14,845 nucleotides of DNA from JAFARZ01 sp036490795. Lineage in GTDB: Bacteria > Actinomycetota > Actinomycetes > Streptosporangiales > Streptosporangiaceae. Shown piece after piece: positions 6,306-13,061 of the stretch. The position numbers were made by a program, and so were the translations under genes. Numbering within the stretch: the stretch's first letter is position 1; the number at the start of each line of letters is the position of its first letter. The stretch spans positions 1 to 14,845 of the forward strand of contig DASXDG010000464.1 in the NCBI GenBank assembly GCA_036490795.1, given 5' to 3'. Under the pieces are notes generated by a model. The model was not told the origin of the DNA, did no database searches, and saw only the letters and a program-made list of their open reading frames with translations.

Positions 6306-7814
6306 ATGCGCGAGACCACGCGAGCCCCGGGCGGGCTCACCATCCCGGCGACCATGCCCGCCCACGAGGCCGCGGATGCCCCGCGCTACGACGTGGTGGT
6401 CGTCGGGTTCGGCATCTCCGGCGGCTGCGCGGCTCTGGAGGCCGCGCGGGCCGGGGCGAGGGTGCTCCTGCTGGAGAGGGCCGCCGTGCACGGCGGAACC
6501 TCGTCCATGTCGGGCGGGCACTTCTACCTCGGCGGCGGCACGGCGGTACAGCGCGCGACCGGGCATGAGGACTCCGCGCAGGACATGGCCGCCTACCTGA
6601 TCGCCACCTCGAAGGATCCCGACCAGGAGAAGATCCGCGCCTACGCCGACGGGGCGGTCGAGCACTTCGGCTGGCTGGAGTCGCTCGGGTTCGAGTTCGA
6701 GCGGTCTTACTTCCCCGGCAAGGCCGTCATCCAGCCGGGCACCGAAGGCCTGATGTACACCGGCAACGAGAAGGTGTGGCCGTTCCGCGACCAGGCGCGC
6801 CCCGCACCGCGCGGTCACAAGGTGCCGGTGCCTGGCGACACCGGGGGTACGCGCCTGGTCATGGACCTGCTGCGAAGCCAGGTCGAGGCGGCCGGCGTCG
6901 AGACGCGATTCGAGACCGGCGCGACCAACGTGCTGGTGGACGACGCCGGCGGCGTGGCCGGGCTGGCCTGGCGGTCGTTCGAGTCGGCCGGGGTCGTCCG
7001 GGCCGGTGCCGTGGTGCTCGCCGCCGGCGGGTTCGTGATGAACCCCGACATGGTCGCGAAGTACGCGCCGGCGCTCGGCGCCAAGCTGATCCCGCTCGGA
7101 TCGACCTATGACGACGGCCTCGGCATCCGGCTCGCCCAGTCGGCGGGGGCCGCTGCTGACCACATGGACGAGCCGTTCATCACCGCGCCGTTCTATCCGC
7201 CGTCGTCGGTGGTCAAGGGGATCGTCGTCAACAAGCTCGGGCAGCGGTTCGTCGCCGAGGACAGCTACCATGCCCGGACGGCGTACCAGGTGCTGCGCCA
7301 GCCCGATGCCGCCGCCTATCTCATCGTCGACAGCGAGCACGTGGCCGAACTGGCGATGCCGCTGGTGCCGCTCAAGGACGGCTACGAGACCGTCGCCGAG
7401 ATCGAAGCCGGCCTTGGCCTTGCGGCGGGCTCGCTCGCTGAGACGCTGAGCCGGTACAACCGCTACGCGGCCCTTGGCGAGGACCCGGATTTCTTCAAGC
7501 ACCCGGACTGGCTGGCGCCGCAGGACCACGGGCCATGGGGGGTTTTCGACCTGACGCTGGGCGTGGCGCTGTACGCCGGTTTCACCCTCGGCGGCGTCCG
7601 CACCAGCGTCAACGGACAGGCTCTGCGAGCGGACGGGTCGGTGATCGGCGGCCTTTATGCCGCGGGAGCGTGCGCCTCCAACATCGCGCAAGACGGCAAC
7701 GGGTACTGCTCAGGCACCCAGCTCGGCGAGGGCTCGTTCTTCGGCCGGCGGGCCGGCCGTCATGCCGCCGGGCGAGCCGGCCGCCATGGCGCCAGTGCCG
7801 CGCGGCGAAACTGA
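6306..7814 (+). CDS. KstD-like FAD-dependent dehydrogenase (fumarate reductase/KstD flavoprotein family)
   Basis: A 502-residue flavoprotein of the FAD-binding-2 family, which includes 3-ketosteroid-delta-1-dehydrogenases and fumarate reductase flavoproteins. The N-terminal Rossmann motif V-V-G-F-G-I-S-G-G (32-40), the acidic ribose-binding end LLLLE (Glu57), HGGTSSMSGG (62-71) and the C-terminal FAD segment GGLYAAGACASN...GYCSGTQLGEGSFFGRRAG (449-484) are clear. The middle substrate-capping region, with YFPGKAVIQPGTEG and FITAPFYPPSS, is family-like. No twin-arginine or lipoprotein signal is seen, so it is probably cytoplasmic. The KstR-type operator supports a steroid or similar polycyclic substrate, but true KstD activity is not proven: the sequence suggests a KstD-like relative rather than a classical KstD. 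The ATG at 6306 is fixed by the -10 hexamer six bases upstream; Met17 is an alternative. It stands alone, with no steroid-pathway neighbours in view. Confidence 0.88.
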   Translation: MRETTRAPGGLTIPATMPAHEAADAPRYDVVVVGFGISGGCAALEAARAGARVLLLERAAVHGGTSSMSGGHFYLGGGTAVQRATGHEDSAQDMAAYLIATSKDPDQEKIRAYADGAVEHFGWLESLGFEFERSYFPGKAVIQPGTEGLMYTGNEKVWPFRDQARPAPRGHKVPVPGDTGGTRLVMDLLRSQVEAAGVETRFETGATNVLVDDAGGVAGLAWRSFESAGVVRAGAVVLAAGGFVMNPDMVAKYAPALGAKLIPLGSTYDDGLGIRLAQSAGAAADHMDEPFITAPFYPPSSVVKGIVVNKLGQRFVAEDSYHARTAYQVLRQPDAAAYLIVDSEHVAELAMPLVPLKDGYETVAEIEAGLGLAAGSLAETLSRYNRYAALGEDPDFFKHPDWLAPQDHGPWGVFDLTLGVALYAGFTLGGVRTSVNGQALRADGSVIGGLYAAGACASNIAQDGNGYCSGTQLGEGSFFGRRAGRHAAGRAGRHGASAARRN

Positions 7815-7910
7815 TGTGAGCACCGGGCGCGATTCTCTATCCAGGGGTGGAGTCCAGGTTCTACTCGCGGGCCGATGTCCTGGCGGGCGGTTGCCGGGAG
7901 CATCGGATGC
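7815..7910 (+). promoter_or_regulatory. Promoter/leader region of the second ABC operon with RBS
   Basis: The 96-bp gap holds a possible -10 TCTACT (7860-7865) after a TCCAGG direct repeat (7839-7844 and 7853-7858). It also has a Shine-Dalgarno-like GGGAG (7896-7900) 10 nt before the ATG at 7911, and a short dyad GCATC-G-GATGC (7900-7910) touching that ATG. Unlike other unit starts in the window, no TAnnnT lies 6-8 nt before the start, so this mRNA probably has a leader. The promoter call is weak and the ribosome site moderate. Confidence 0.35.
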
Positions 7911-8864
7911 ATGAACAACGACGTGGTGACCGTGCGGGGTCTGCGCAAGGCGTACGGGGACAGGGTGGTGGTGGACGGTCTGGACCTCGACGTCCCCGCC
8001 GGCGAGATCGTGGGTTTGATCGGTGCCAACGGCGCCGGCAAGACGACAACAGTGGAGTGCGTCCAGGGGCTGCGCAGGCCGGACGCCGGCCTGCTGCGGG
8101 TGCTCGGCTACGACCCGGTGACCCAGGCGACCACGCTGCGGCCGCTGATCGGCAGCCAGCTGCAGGATTCGGGCCTGCCCGACCGGATGCGGGTGGGCGA
8201 GGCGGTGACGCTGTTCAGTTCGTCGTCCGGCACCGATCTGCTGGAGCAGTTCGGCCTGGCCCGGCGCCGCCGGTCGGCGTTCGCGTCGCTGAGCGGCGGA
8301 GAACGGCAGCGCCTGTTCCTGGTGCTCGCGCTGCTCAACCGCCCGCGGCTGGTGATCCTGGACGAACTGACACAGAACCTGGACCCGGCGGCGCGCCGCT
8401 CGGTCTGGGCCGCGGTCCGGCAACTGAACGCCGCCGGCACGACGGTGCTGCTGGTTACGCACGAGATGGACGAGGCGGAGGCTCTGTGCGGCCGGGTGGT
8501 CGTGATGCGGGCCGGGCGTGTCCTCGATTCGGGGGCGCCGGCGGATCTGGTGAACAGGCACGCGGCGATGGCGTGCCGGCTCGCGTTCAGCGTGCCGGAT
8601 TCCGCGCCGGCCGCGATGCTGGACCAGATCCGCCGGCTCGAGGGGGTGCGTTCGGTCGCGCGGTCGGGAAGCCGGGTCGAGGTGACCAGCAGCCGGCCCG
8701 CCATCGCTTACGTGAGCGCGGCGATGGTCGCCTGGGATCAGGTGCCCGATGACCTGACCGTGTACGTGCCGACGCTGGAGGACGCGATGCTCGGGCTGCT
8801 CCGGTCCGCTGACGGCACGACTCACGAACAGAGCCCCGCGACGAAACAGGTGGTGGCGGCATGA
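7911..8864 (+). CDS. ABC transporter ATPase, DrrA/CcmA type
   Basis: A 317-residue ATPase of the daunorubicin-resistance DrrA group, paired with an ABC-2 permease. It has Walker A GANGAGKTT (38-46), a Q-loop in GSQLQDSGLP (81-90), signature LSGGE (127-131), Walker B LVILDE with Glu152, and switch His184 in VTHEMDEAE. After about residue 220 comes the C-terminal extension usual in this group (DUF4162-like). The loop after Walker B reads DELTQNLDP instead of the usual DEPTxGLDP. The start at 7911 gives the normal N-terminus (VTVRGLRKAYGD) and has GGGAG 10 nt upstream; a longer in-frame ATG at 7875 adds 12 residues with no family support. The ATGA overlap with the permease gene shows translational coupling. 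Likely role: export of a drug, lipid or peptide, substrate unknown. Confidence 0.92.
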   Translation: MNNDVVTVRGLRKAYGDRVVVDGLDLDVPAGEIVGLIGANGAGKTTTVECVQGLRRPDAGLLRVLGYDPVTQATTLRPLIGSQLQDSGLPDRMRVGEAVTLFSSSSGTDLLEQFGLARRRRSAFASLSGGERQRLFLVLALLNRPRLVILDELTQNLDPAARRSVWAAVRQLNAAGTTVLLVTHEMDEAEALCGRVVVMRAGRVLDSGAPADLVNRHAAMACRLAFSVPDSAPAAMLDQIRRLEGVRSVARSGSRVEVTSSRPAIAYVSAAMVAWDQVPDDLTVYVPTLEDAMLGLLRSADGTTHEQSPATKQVVAA

Positions 8865-9598
8865 ACGGCGCGACGATGCGGCTGATCAGGGCCGAACTCA
8901 CCCTGATGCGACGCGATCCGCTCGTGCTCACGTTCGTCGTCGCGTTCCCGATCGTGACCATGCTGATCATCGGCGGCGCGTTCGGCACCACGCCGGACCG
9001 CGCGTTCGAGTTCACCAACCCGGCGCACTGGTATGTCGCGTCCTATCTCACCGTGGTGATCGGCGCGGTCGGCCTGGTGATGCTGCCGGTGCACCTTGCC
9101 TCGTACCGGGAACGCGGCGTGCTGCGCCGGTTCGCCGTGGCGGGCTTCCCGCGCTGGTCGTTCGCGGTTTCATCACTGGTGGTGGGGCTGACCGCGACGC
9201 TGGTCTCCTGCGCGCTGCTGCTGATCGTCGCGGCGCCGGTGTACGGGCTGCCGGCGCTGCACAGCGCCTGGCGGGTCGTGCTGGCGCTGGTGATCGGGGC
9301 AGTCGGCTTCACGGCACTCGGCGTCCTGCTCGGCTCGCTGCTCCCGTCGGCTCGATCGGCACAGGCGGTAGGCCTGCTGCTATTCTTCCCCTCGTTCCTG
9401 CTCGGTTCCGGCGGGCCGCCGCCGCACGTGATGGGCGCGGCGGTGCGGACCGTGGCTGGGCCGCTGCCGCTGACCCTGCTCACCAATGCTGTGCGCGCGC
9501 CGTGGCTGGGCATCGGGATGGCGACCGGGTCACTGTTCGGGCTGGTCGCGTTCACCGTGGTGGTGACGGCGATCGCGGCCCGCCGGGCCGTGCTGTAG
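8861..9598 (+). CDS. ABC-2 type transporter permease
   Basis: A 245-residue integral membrane protein with about six hydrophobic segments (around 22-41, 58-80, 102-128, 137-162, 166-183 and 215-240) and the ABC-2 coupling motif YRERGVLRRFAVAGFP (82-97), equivalent to the YREhGxLRRLxxTP element of DrrB-type permeases. Its length matches that family. It overlaps the preceding ATPase by 4 nt (ATGA at 8861-8864), so the two form one exporter. The next gene, a sensor kinase, begins only 23 bp after the stop but has its own -10 hexamer in that gap, so the exporter and two-component genes may be both co-transcribed and independently transcribed. Confidence 0.92.
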   Translation: MNGATMRLIRAELTLMRRDPLVLTFVVAFPIVTMLIIGGAFGTTPDRAFEFTNPAHWYVASYLTVVIGAVGLVMLPVHLASYRERGVLRRFAVAGFPRWSFAVSSLVVGLTATLVSCALLLIVAAPVYGLPALHSAWRVVLALVIGAVGFTALGVLLGSLLPSARSAQAVGLLLFFPSFLLGSGGPPPHVMGAAVRTVAGPLPLTLLTNAVRAPWLGIGMATGSLFGLVAFTVVVTAIAARRAVL

Positions 9599-9608
9599 TG
9601 AGGTTTCC

Positions 9609-9614
9609 TACAAT
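9609..9614 (+). promoter_or_regulatory. -10 hexamer TACAAT for the second kinase gene
   Basis: TACAAT is close to consensus and ends 7 nt before the ATG at 9622, in the 23-bp gap after the permease. No Shine-Dalgarno sequence lies between, so a leaderless mRNA starting at or next to the ATG is likely. The -35 region falls in the permease 3' end and is not recognisable. Confidence 0.55.
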
Positions 9615-9621
9615 CCGCGAT

Positions 9622-10788
9622 ATGACAACCGACGACAGCCCGGTCTTCTATTCAGGCCGGGCTGTCGTCTGGGGTGGCGCCGCGGTGTTCGCCGCCCTCG
9701 CCGCGGTTGGCTTCGGACTCGGCCGGTCCCAGCCGAAGCCGCTGCCGGTCCCTGTCACGCTGATCGCGCTGGCGGCCGCGGTTGCCGTGAGCATCCCGCT
9801 GGCCAGGCGCCGCGCCCCGCTGCTCTTGTACGCGATGGCGTGCATGGCCGGGATCGCGGTCATCTGCGACGCCAGGTCGGCGAACGTCGGCTGGCTGGCG
9901 GTGCCACTGATCGGCGGCTGGTGCGCGCTGATCGGCGGCCGCCGGGCCGGCCTCACGTTCCTGACCGCCGAACTCGCCTTGTTCATTGTCGAGTGGGTGT
10001 GGATCAATCCCGACGCCGGATGGAGCGCGTGGCTCGCGGCCAGCCTGCTGACGTTCTGCCTCGGCCTGCTGCTGCGGTACCAGTTCGACCTGGTCGAGCA
10101 GCTGCGTGCCGCCCAAACCGAACTGGCCTCCAAGGCCCGGGCAGATGAACGCAACCGGATCGCGCGTGACCTGCACGACGTCATCGCGCATACGCTGACC
10201 GTGTCGCTGCTGCACGTGATGAGCGCACGCCTGGCGGTCGAGCATGACCCGGCGGATGCGTCCAGGTCGCTGGCCGAGGCGGAGCGGCTGTGCCGGGATA
10301 GCCTCAGCGAGGTACGGACGGCGGTCGGCATGCTGCGCGAGGATGGTGACGTGGAGGGGCTGGCGCCGCTGCCCGGCGTGGACGGAGTACCTGATCTGCT
10401 GCGGCGCTTCCATGCGGCGGGCGTGGACGTCACGCTGACCACCGAAGGCGACGTGAGCAGGCTGCCCGCCACCGCCGGGCTGGCTCTGTACCGGATCTTG
10501 CAGGAGGCCCTGACCAACGTGGTTAAGCACGCGTCAGGCTCTGTGGCCTCGGTGCGGCTCGTAGTGGAGCCCGGGACAGCGCGGCTGTCCGTGCACAGCA
10601 CTGGCCAGGCGCGCTCTGGCAGCGGCCCGGGCCACGGCCTGCTCGGCATGCGGGAGCGGGCCGAATCGCTGGGCGGCTCGTGCATAGCTGGCCCGGATCG
10701 CCGCGGCTGGCTGGTCAGCGCCACGTTGCCGATCAACGCCACCGCGGATCCCCAGGACCCCACCACCCCGGCCGCGGAGGCCCGATGA
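9622..10788 (+). CDS. Two-component sensor histidine kinase, NarL/DesK type, with altered G1 box
   Basis: A 388-residue membrane kinase, the same length as the kinase at 1107. The N-terminal 150 residues hold about five or six hydrophobic segments with short loops. The phospho-acceptor is His185 in R-N-R-I-A-R-D-L-H-D-V-I-A-H. The N box QEALTNVVKH (294-303) and G2 GHGLLGMRER (337-346) are normal, but G1 reads VHSTGQA (324-330) where the first kinase has VADDGRG, so the adenine-contacting Asp is replaced by Ser. ATP binding may be weakened or adapted. The ATG at 9622 is supported by TACAAT 7 nt upstream and by position relative to the first membrane segment; an upstream in-frame extension would run into the permease gene. 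The codons right after the start form a 13-bp dyad. It ends in an ATGA overlap with its regulator and probably controls the ABC genes just upstream. Confidence 0.92.
   Translation: MTTDDSPVFYSGRAVVWGGAAVFAALAAVGFGLGRSQPKPLPVPVTLIALAAAVAVSIPLARRRAPLLLYAMACMAGIAVICDARSANVGWLAVPLIGGWCALIGGRRAGLTFLTAELALFIVEWVWINPDAGWSAWLAASLLTFCLGLLLRYQFDLVEQLRAAQTELASKARADERNRIARDLHDVIAHTLTVSLLHVMSARLAVEHDPADASRSLAEAERLCRDSLSEVRTAVGMLREDGDVEGLAPLPGVDGVPDLLRRFHAAGVDVTLTTEGDVSRLPATAGLALYRILQEALTNVVKHASGSVASVRLVVEPGTARLSVHSTGQARSGSGPGHGLLGMRERAESLGGSCIAGPDRRGWLVSATLPINATADPQDPTTPAAEAR
9631..9669 (+). promoter_or_regulatory. 13-bp perfect hairpin in codons 4-16 of the kinase gene
   Basis: GACGACAGCCCGG (9631-9643) and CCGGGCTGTCGTC (9657-9669) are exact complements around a 13-nt loop, with further C-G and T-A pairs possible inside. 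In a leaderless mRNA starting at about 9622 this stem would begin 9 nt from the 5' end, so it could limit ribosome entry. As DNA it would sit at about +10 to +48 and could be an operator. Confidence 0.6.
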
Positions 10789-11441
10789 TCAAAGTCCTGC
10801 TCGTGGACGACCAGGAGCTGGTCAGGGCCGGGCTGCGCGGCATCTTGCGCACCCAGTTCGGGTTCGACGTCGTCGGTGAGTGCGCGGACGGGACCACGGT
10901 CGTCGCCACCGCCGCCTCGCTGGCTCCGGACGTGGTGCTGATGGACGTGCGGATGCCGCTGGTGGACGGCGTTGCGGCCACCCGCGCGCTGCGCGCCGTC
11001 GACGGCGCTCCCCCGGTGCTGGCGCTGACCACGTTCGATGACGACGAGGTGCTGGCCGGCATGCTGCGGGCAGGTGCGGCCGGTTTCGTGCTCAAGGGTG
11101 TCCCGGCCGAGGACCTGCAGCAGGCGGTCCGTATGGTCGCCGACGGCGGCGCCTGGCTCGACCCCGCCGTCACGGGACGGGTCCTGGCCGCGTACCGCGC
11201 CGCGCCCGCCATGCCCGCCACCCGCGACCCGGCCTTCGATTCGCTGACCGGCCGCGAGCTGGAGGTGCTGACGCTGATCGGCTCCGGCAAGACCAACGCT
11301 GAGATCGCCGCCGACCTGGTGGTCAGCGAGGGCACGGTCAAGACGCACATCAACCATGTCTTCACCAAGCTCCGGCTCCGTGACCGGGCGGCCGCCGTCG
11401 TGTACGCCTTCGACCATGACCTGGTCAACCGCTCTCGCTAG
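10785..11441 (+). CDS. Response regulator, NarL/FixJ family (REC + LuxR-type HTH)
   Basis: A 218-residue response regulator. The receiver domain has Asp8/Asp9, phospho-acceptor Asp54 (VVLMDVRMP), Thr82/Thr83 and Lys104 (GFVLKG). The LuxR-type HTH at about 153-210 contains LTGRELEVL and SEGTVKTHINHVFTKLRLRDR. It is clearly a paralogue of the regulator at 2270, with close similarity in the receiver core, but the recognition helices differ (THINHVFTK here, THVGRILAK there), suggesting different target sites. The ATG at 10785 overlaps the kinase stop as ATGA; GGAGG (10776-10780) lies 4 nt upstream, so translation is mainly coupled. It ends the unit; 450 bp without a clear gene follow. Confidence 0.94.
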   Translation: MIKVLLVDDQELVRAGLRGILRTQFGFDVVGECADGTTVVATAASLAPDVVLMDVRMPLVDGVAATRALRAVDGAPPVLALTTFDDDEVLAGMLRAGAAGFVLKGVPAEDLQQAVRMVADGGAWLDPAVTGRVLAAYRAAPAMPATRDPAFDSLTGRELEVLTLIGSGKTNAEIAADLVVSEGTVKTHINHVFTKLRLRDRAAAVVYAFDHDLVNRSR

Positions 11442-11893
11442 ATATCACTCCATAACTGACGGTGGTACTTCCCCAAAGAAATGCAACTCACGGTTGCATA
11501 TCGCTCGATCGAAGTGCACATCATCCCCGCGGGGAGCCCTCCAGCCTTAACGCCCGTAGGGCTACAGTTGTTTTGGTATGTTAGGTCGGACATATACCCC
11601 CATATCACCCCGAGAAAACGGCGTAGCCTACCAAAAGATGCGTAGCGCTACGGCCGTTGCGGGATTTAGCGGACATAACTGGCGGGCGTGCTTGTGTGCG
11701 GTGGCCGCGATGCGGGCCAGAAGGCTGGCGCCCTCGGCGACGCCGAGCCGCTAAGGGTGGCTGGGCCTGACCGGAACGCGCCACGTCAGGCCGATGCTGA
11801 GAGTCGGCTGAATGCCGCATTTCCCTAGTGGAGCCACTTACCAGGGCATTCCAAGTTTTCTTTGACGCTGATGGGTGAGCATGACCCACGATC
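11442..11893. other. Long intergenic region with several dyads and no clear gene
   Basis: The first roughly 220 bp are clearly AT-richer than the rest of the window and codon patterns are absent. Dyads seen are ATGCAAC-TCACG-GTTGCAT (11481-11499), TTTTGGTA / TACCAAAA (11571-11578 and 11629-11636), the 12-bp palindrome CGTAGCGCTACG (11641-11652), CTCGGC-GAC-GCCGAG (11733-11747) and GGCCTGAC / GTCAGGCC (11764-11771 and 11785-11792). CATATACCCC is followed at once by CATATCACCCC (11591-11611). It may hold the regulator's terminator, the acyltransferase promoter, or a non-coding RNA; none is demonstrable by eye. Confidence 0.5.
11628..11753 (-). pseudogene. Possible gene remnant with coding-like composition
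   Basis: On the minus strand, 40 codons between two stops read RLGVAEGASLLARIAATAHK and onward, and 22 of the first 24 codons end in G or C, as in real genes of this window. There is no ATG or GTG start and no recognised family. It may be the tail of a decayed gene, or chance. Low confidence. Confidence 0.2.
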
Positions 11894-13061
11894 ATGAGCA
11901 CTCACCTCCAGCGGCTGCCCAGTCTGACCGGGCTGCGGATCTTCGGGTCTGTGGCCGTCGTCATCTGCCATCTTGGTAACGGATTCGCTAACTCTTCATC
12001 ACTCAACGTTGCCTCGGCGTACGGGTTCGTCGGCGTCACGTTCTTCTTCATGCTGTCCGGTTTCGTGCTCGCCTGGTCCTGCGCGGACCAGCCGGTCCGC
12101 CCGTTCTGGTGGAAACGGTTCTCCCGCATCTGGCCGCTGCAATTGCTGGTGATGGTCTTCGCCTACGCGGTGATCCCAGGACACGAACGGATACCGGGAG
12201 CGGGTGGCCGGCTGGCCGAACTGTTCCTGGTACAGGCCTGGTTCCCGAATTCGACGATCTATGCGGGCGGCAACGGCGTGACCTGGTCGCTGTCCGTGGA
12301 GATGTTCTTCTACCTGGTCTTCCCTGCCGCGATCATCTTGGTCAGGCGGCTAGGCGGGCGCGGCATCGCGGTGACCGCGGCGGTAACCGTTGCCGTCTTG
12401 CTGCTCCCGCCGCTGATCATCTCGGTTGCCGGACTCGGCATGTCCGCGTCGTCGTACTACTGGCTGTTCTTTGTCTTTCCGCCCTACCGCTTCTGCGAGT
12501 TCCTGCTGGGCATGCTGCTTGCCCGGGCGTTGGCTCTTGGCTACCAGGTGCCGAAACCGGCGTTCGTCTGCGTGGTCGCGACGGCCGGGATCGCCATGAT
12601 GACGTGGGAGATGACAACCTTCACCATGCGGACCGGCACCTGGATCGCCCGGCCCTATGTGGCCTTGCTGCTGCTTCCGTTCTTCGCCATGCTGCTGTCC
12701 GGCAGCGCCGCCATGGACCTGAAGCCTGGCGGCTGGTGGCTGGGCGCGACGCCGTTCATGCTGCTCGGCGAGTGGTCGTTCGCGTTGTACCTGGTGCACT
12801 CGCCAGCGATGGTGGTCACCGCGCCGTGGGGCTGGTGGAACAACCCGGGCGGGCTCCTCGGCCTGGCCGACTTCACCGGCTTCCTGGCGCTGGCGCTCGC
12901 CATCGCGGCGGCACTGCACTACCTGGTGGAGAAACCCGTCGACCGGCGCCTGCGGCGGCTCGCCGTCGCAGGCCCTCGTCCGCGCTGGCCTGACGGCGCC
13001 CGGGAAGCACCCCCGGGACAGCCCAGACGAACTCAAGCTCAACGGACGGGCACGGGCCTAG
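11894..13061 (+). CDS. Membrane acyltransferase, acyltransferase 3 (OafA/YrhL-like) family, probable 3' frameshift
   Basis: An integral membrane O-acyltransferase of the acyltransferase 3 family, which acylates cell-surface sugars, lipids or secondary metabolites. The frame from ATG 11894 gives LPSLTGLRIFGSVAVVICHL with the essential-type His26, FFFMLSGFVLA (50-60), RFSRIWPLQ (75-83), WSLSVEMFFYLVFP (131-144) and the closing HYLVEKPVDRRLRR (342-355), with about ten TMs. An in-frame stop at 11882 makes 11894 the first ATG; no strong Shine-Dalgarno sequence is seen. After codon about 355 this frame loses coding composition and has no stop up to the window end. The +1 frame from 12960 does look coding (28 of 33 codons end in G/C versus 19 of 33 in the original frame) and stops at TAG 13059-13061. 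I therefore infer a one-base insertion, or a two-base loss, at about 12936-12960, and give 13061 as the intended end, making about 388 residues. The acyl acceptor is unknown. Confidence 0.78.

Noticed and set aside
6207..7691. 494-codon minus-strand frame opposite the dehydrogenase
   Set aside because: It is antisense to a complete flavoprotein with FAD motifs; no independent start signal or family features.
7833..7865. MerR-type promoter with long spacer and dyad before the second ABC operon
   Set aside because: The spacer between candidate hexamers is about 21 bp and the dyad is only 4 bp per arm, so it does not match MerR promoters well enough.
7875..7910. Earlier ATG for the second ABC ATPase
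   Set aside because: The 12 extra residues have no family counterpart, and the ATG at 7911 has the ribosome site and typical N-terminus.
12109..12993. 294-codon plus-strand frame inside the acyltransferase region
   Set aside because: The overlapping frame from 11894 carries all acyltransferase motifs; this one gives Arg/Gly-rich sequence.
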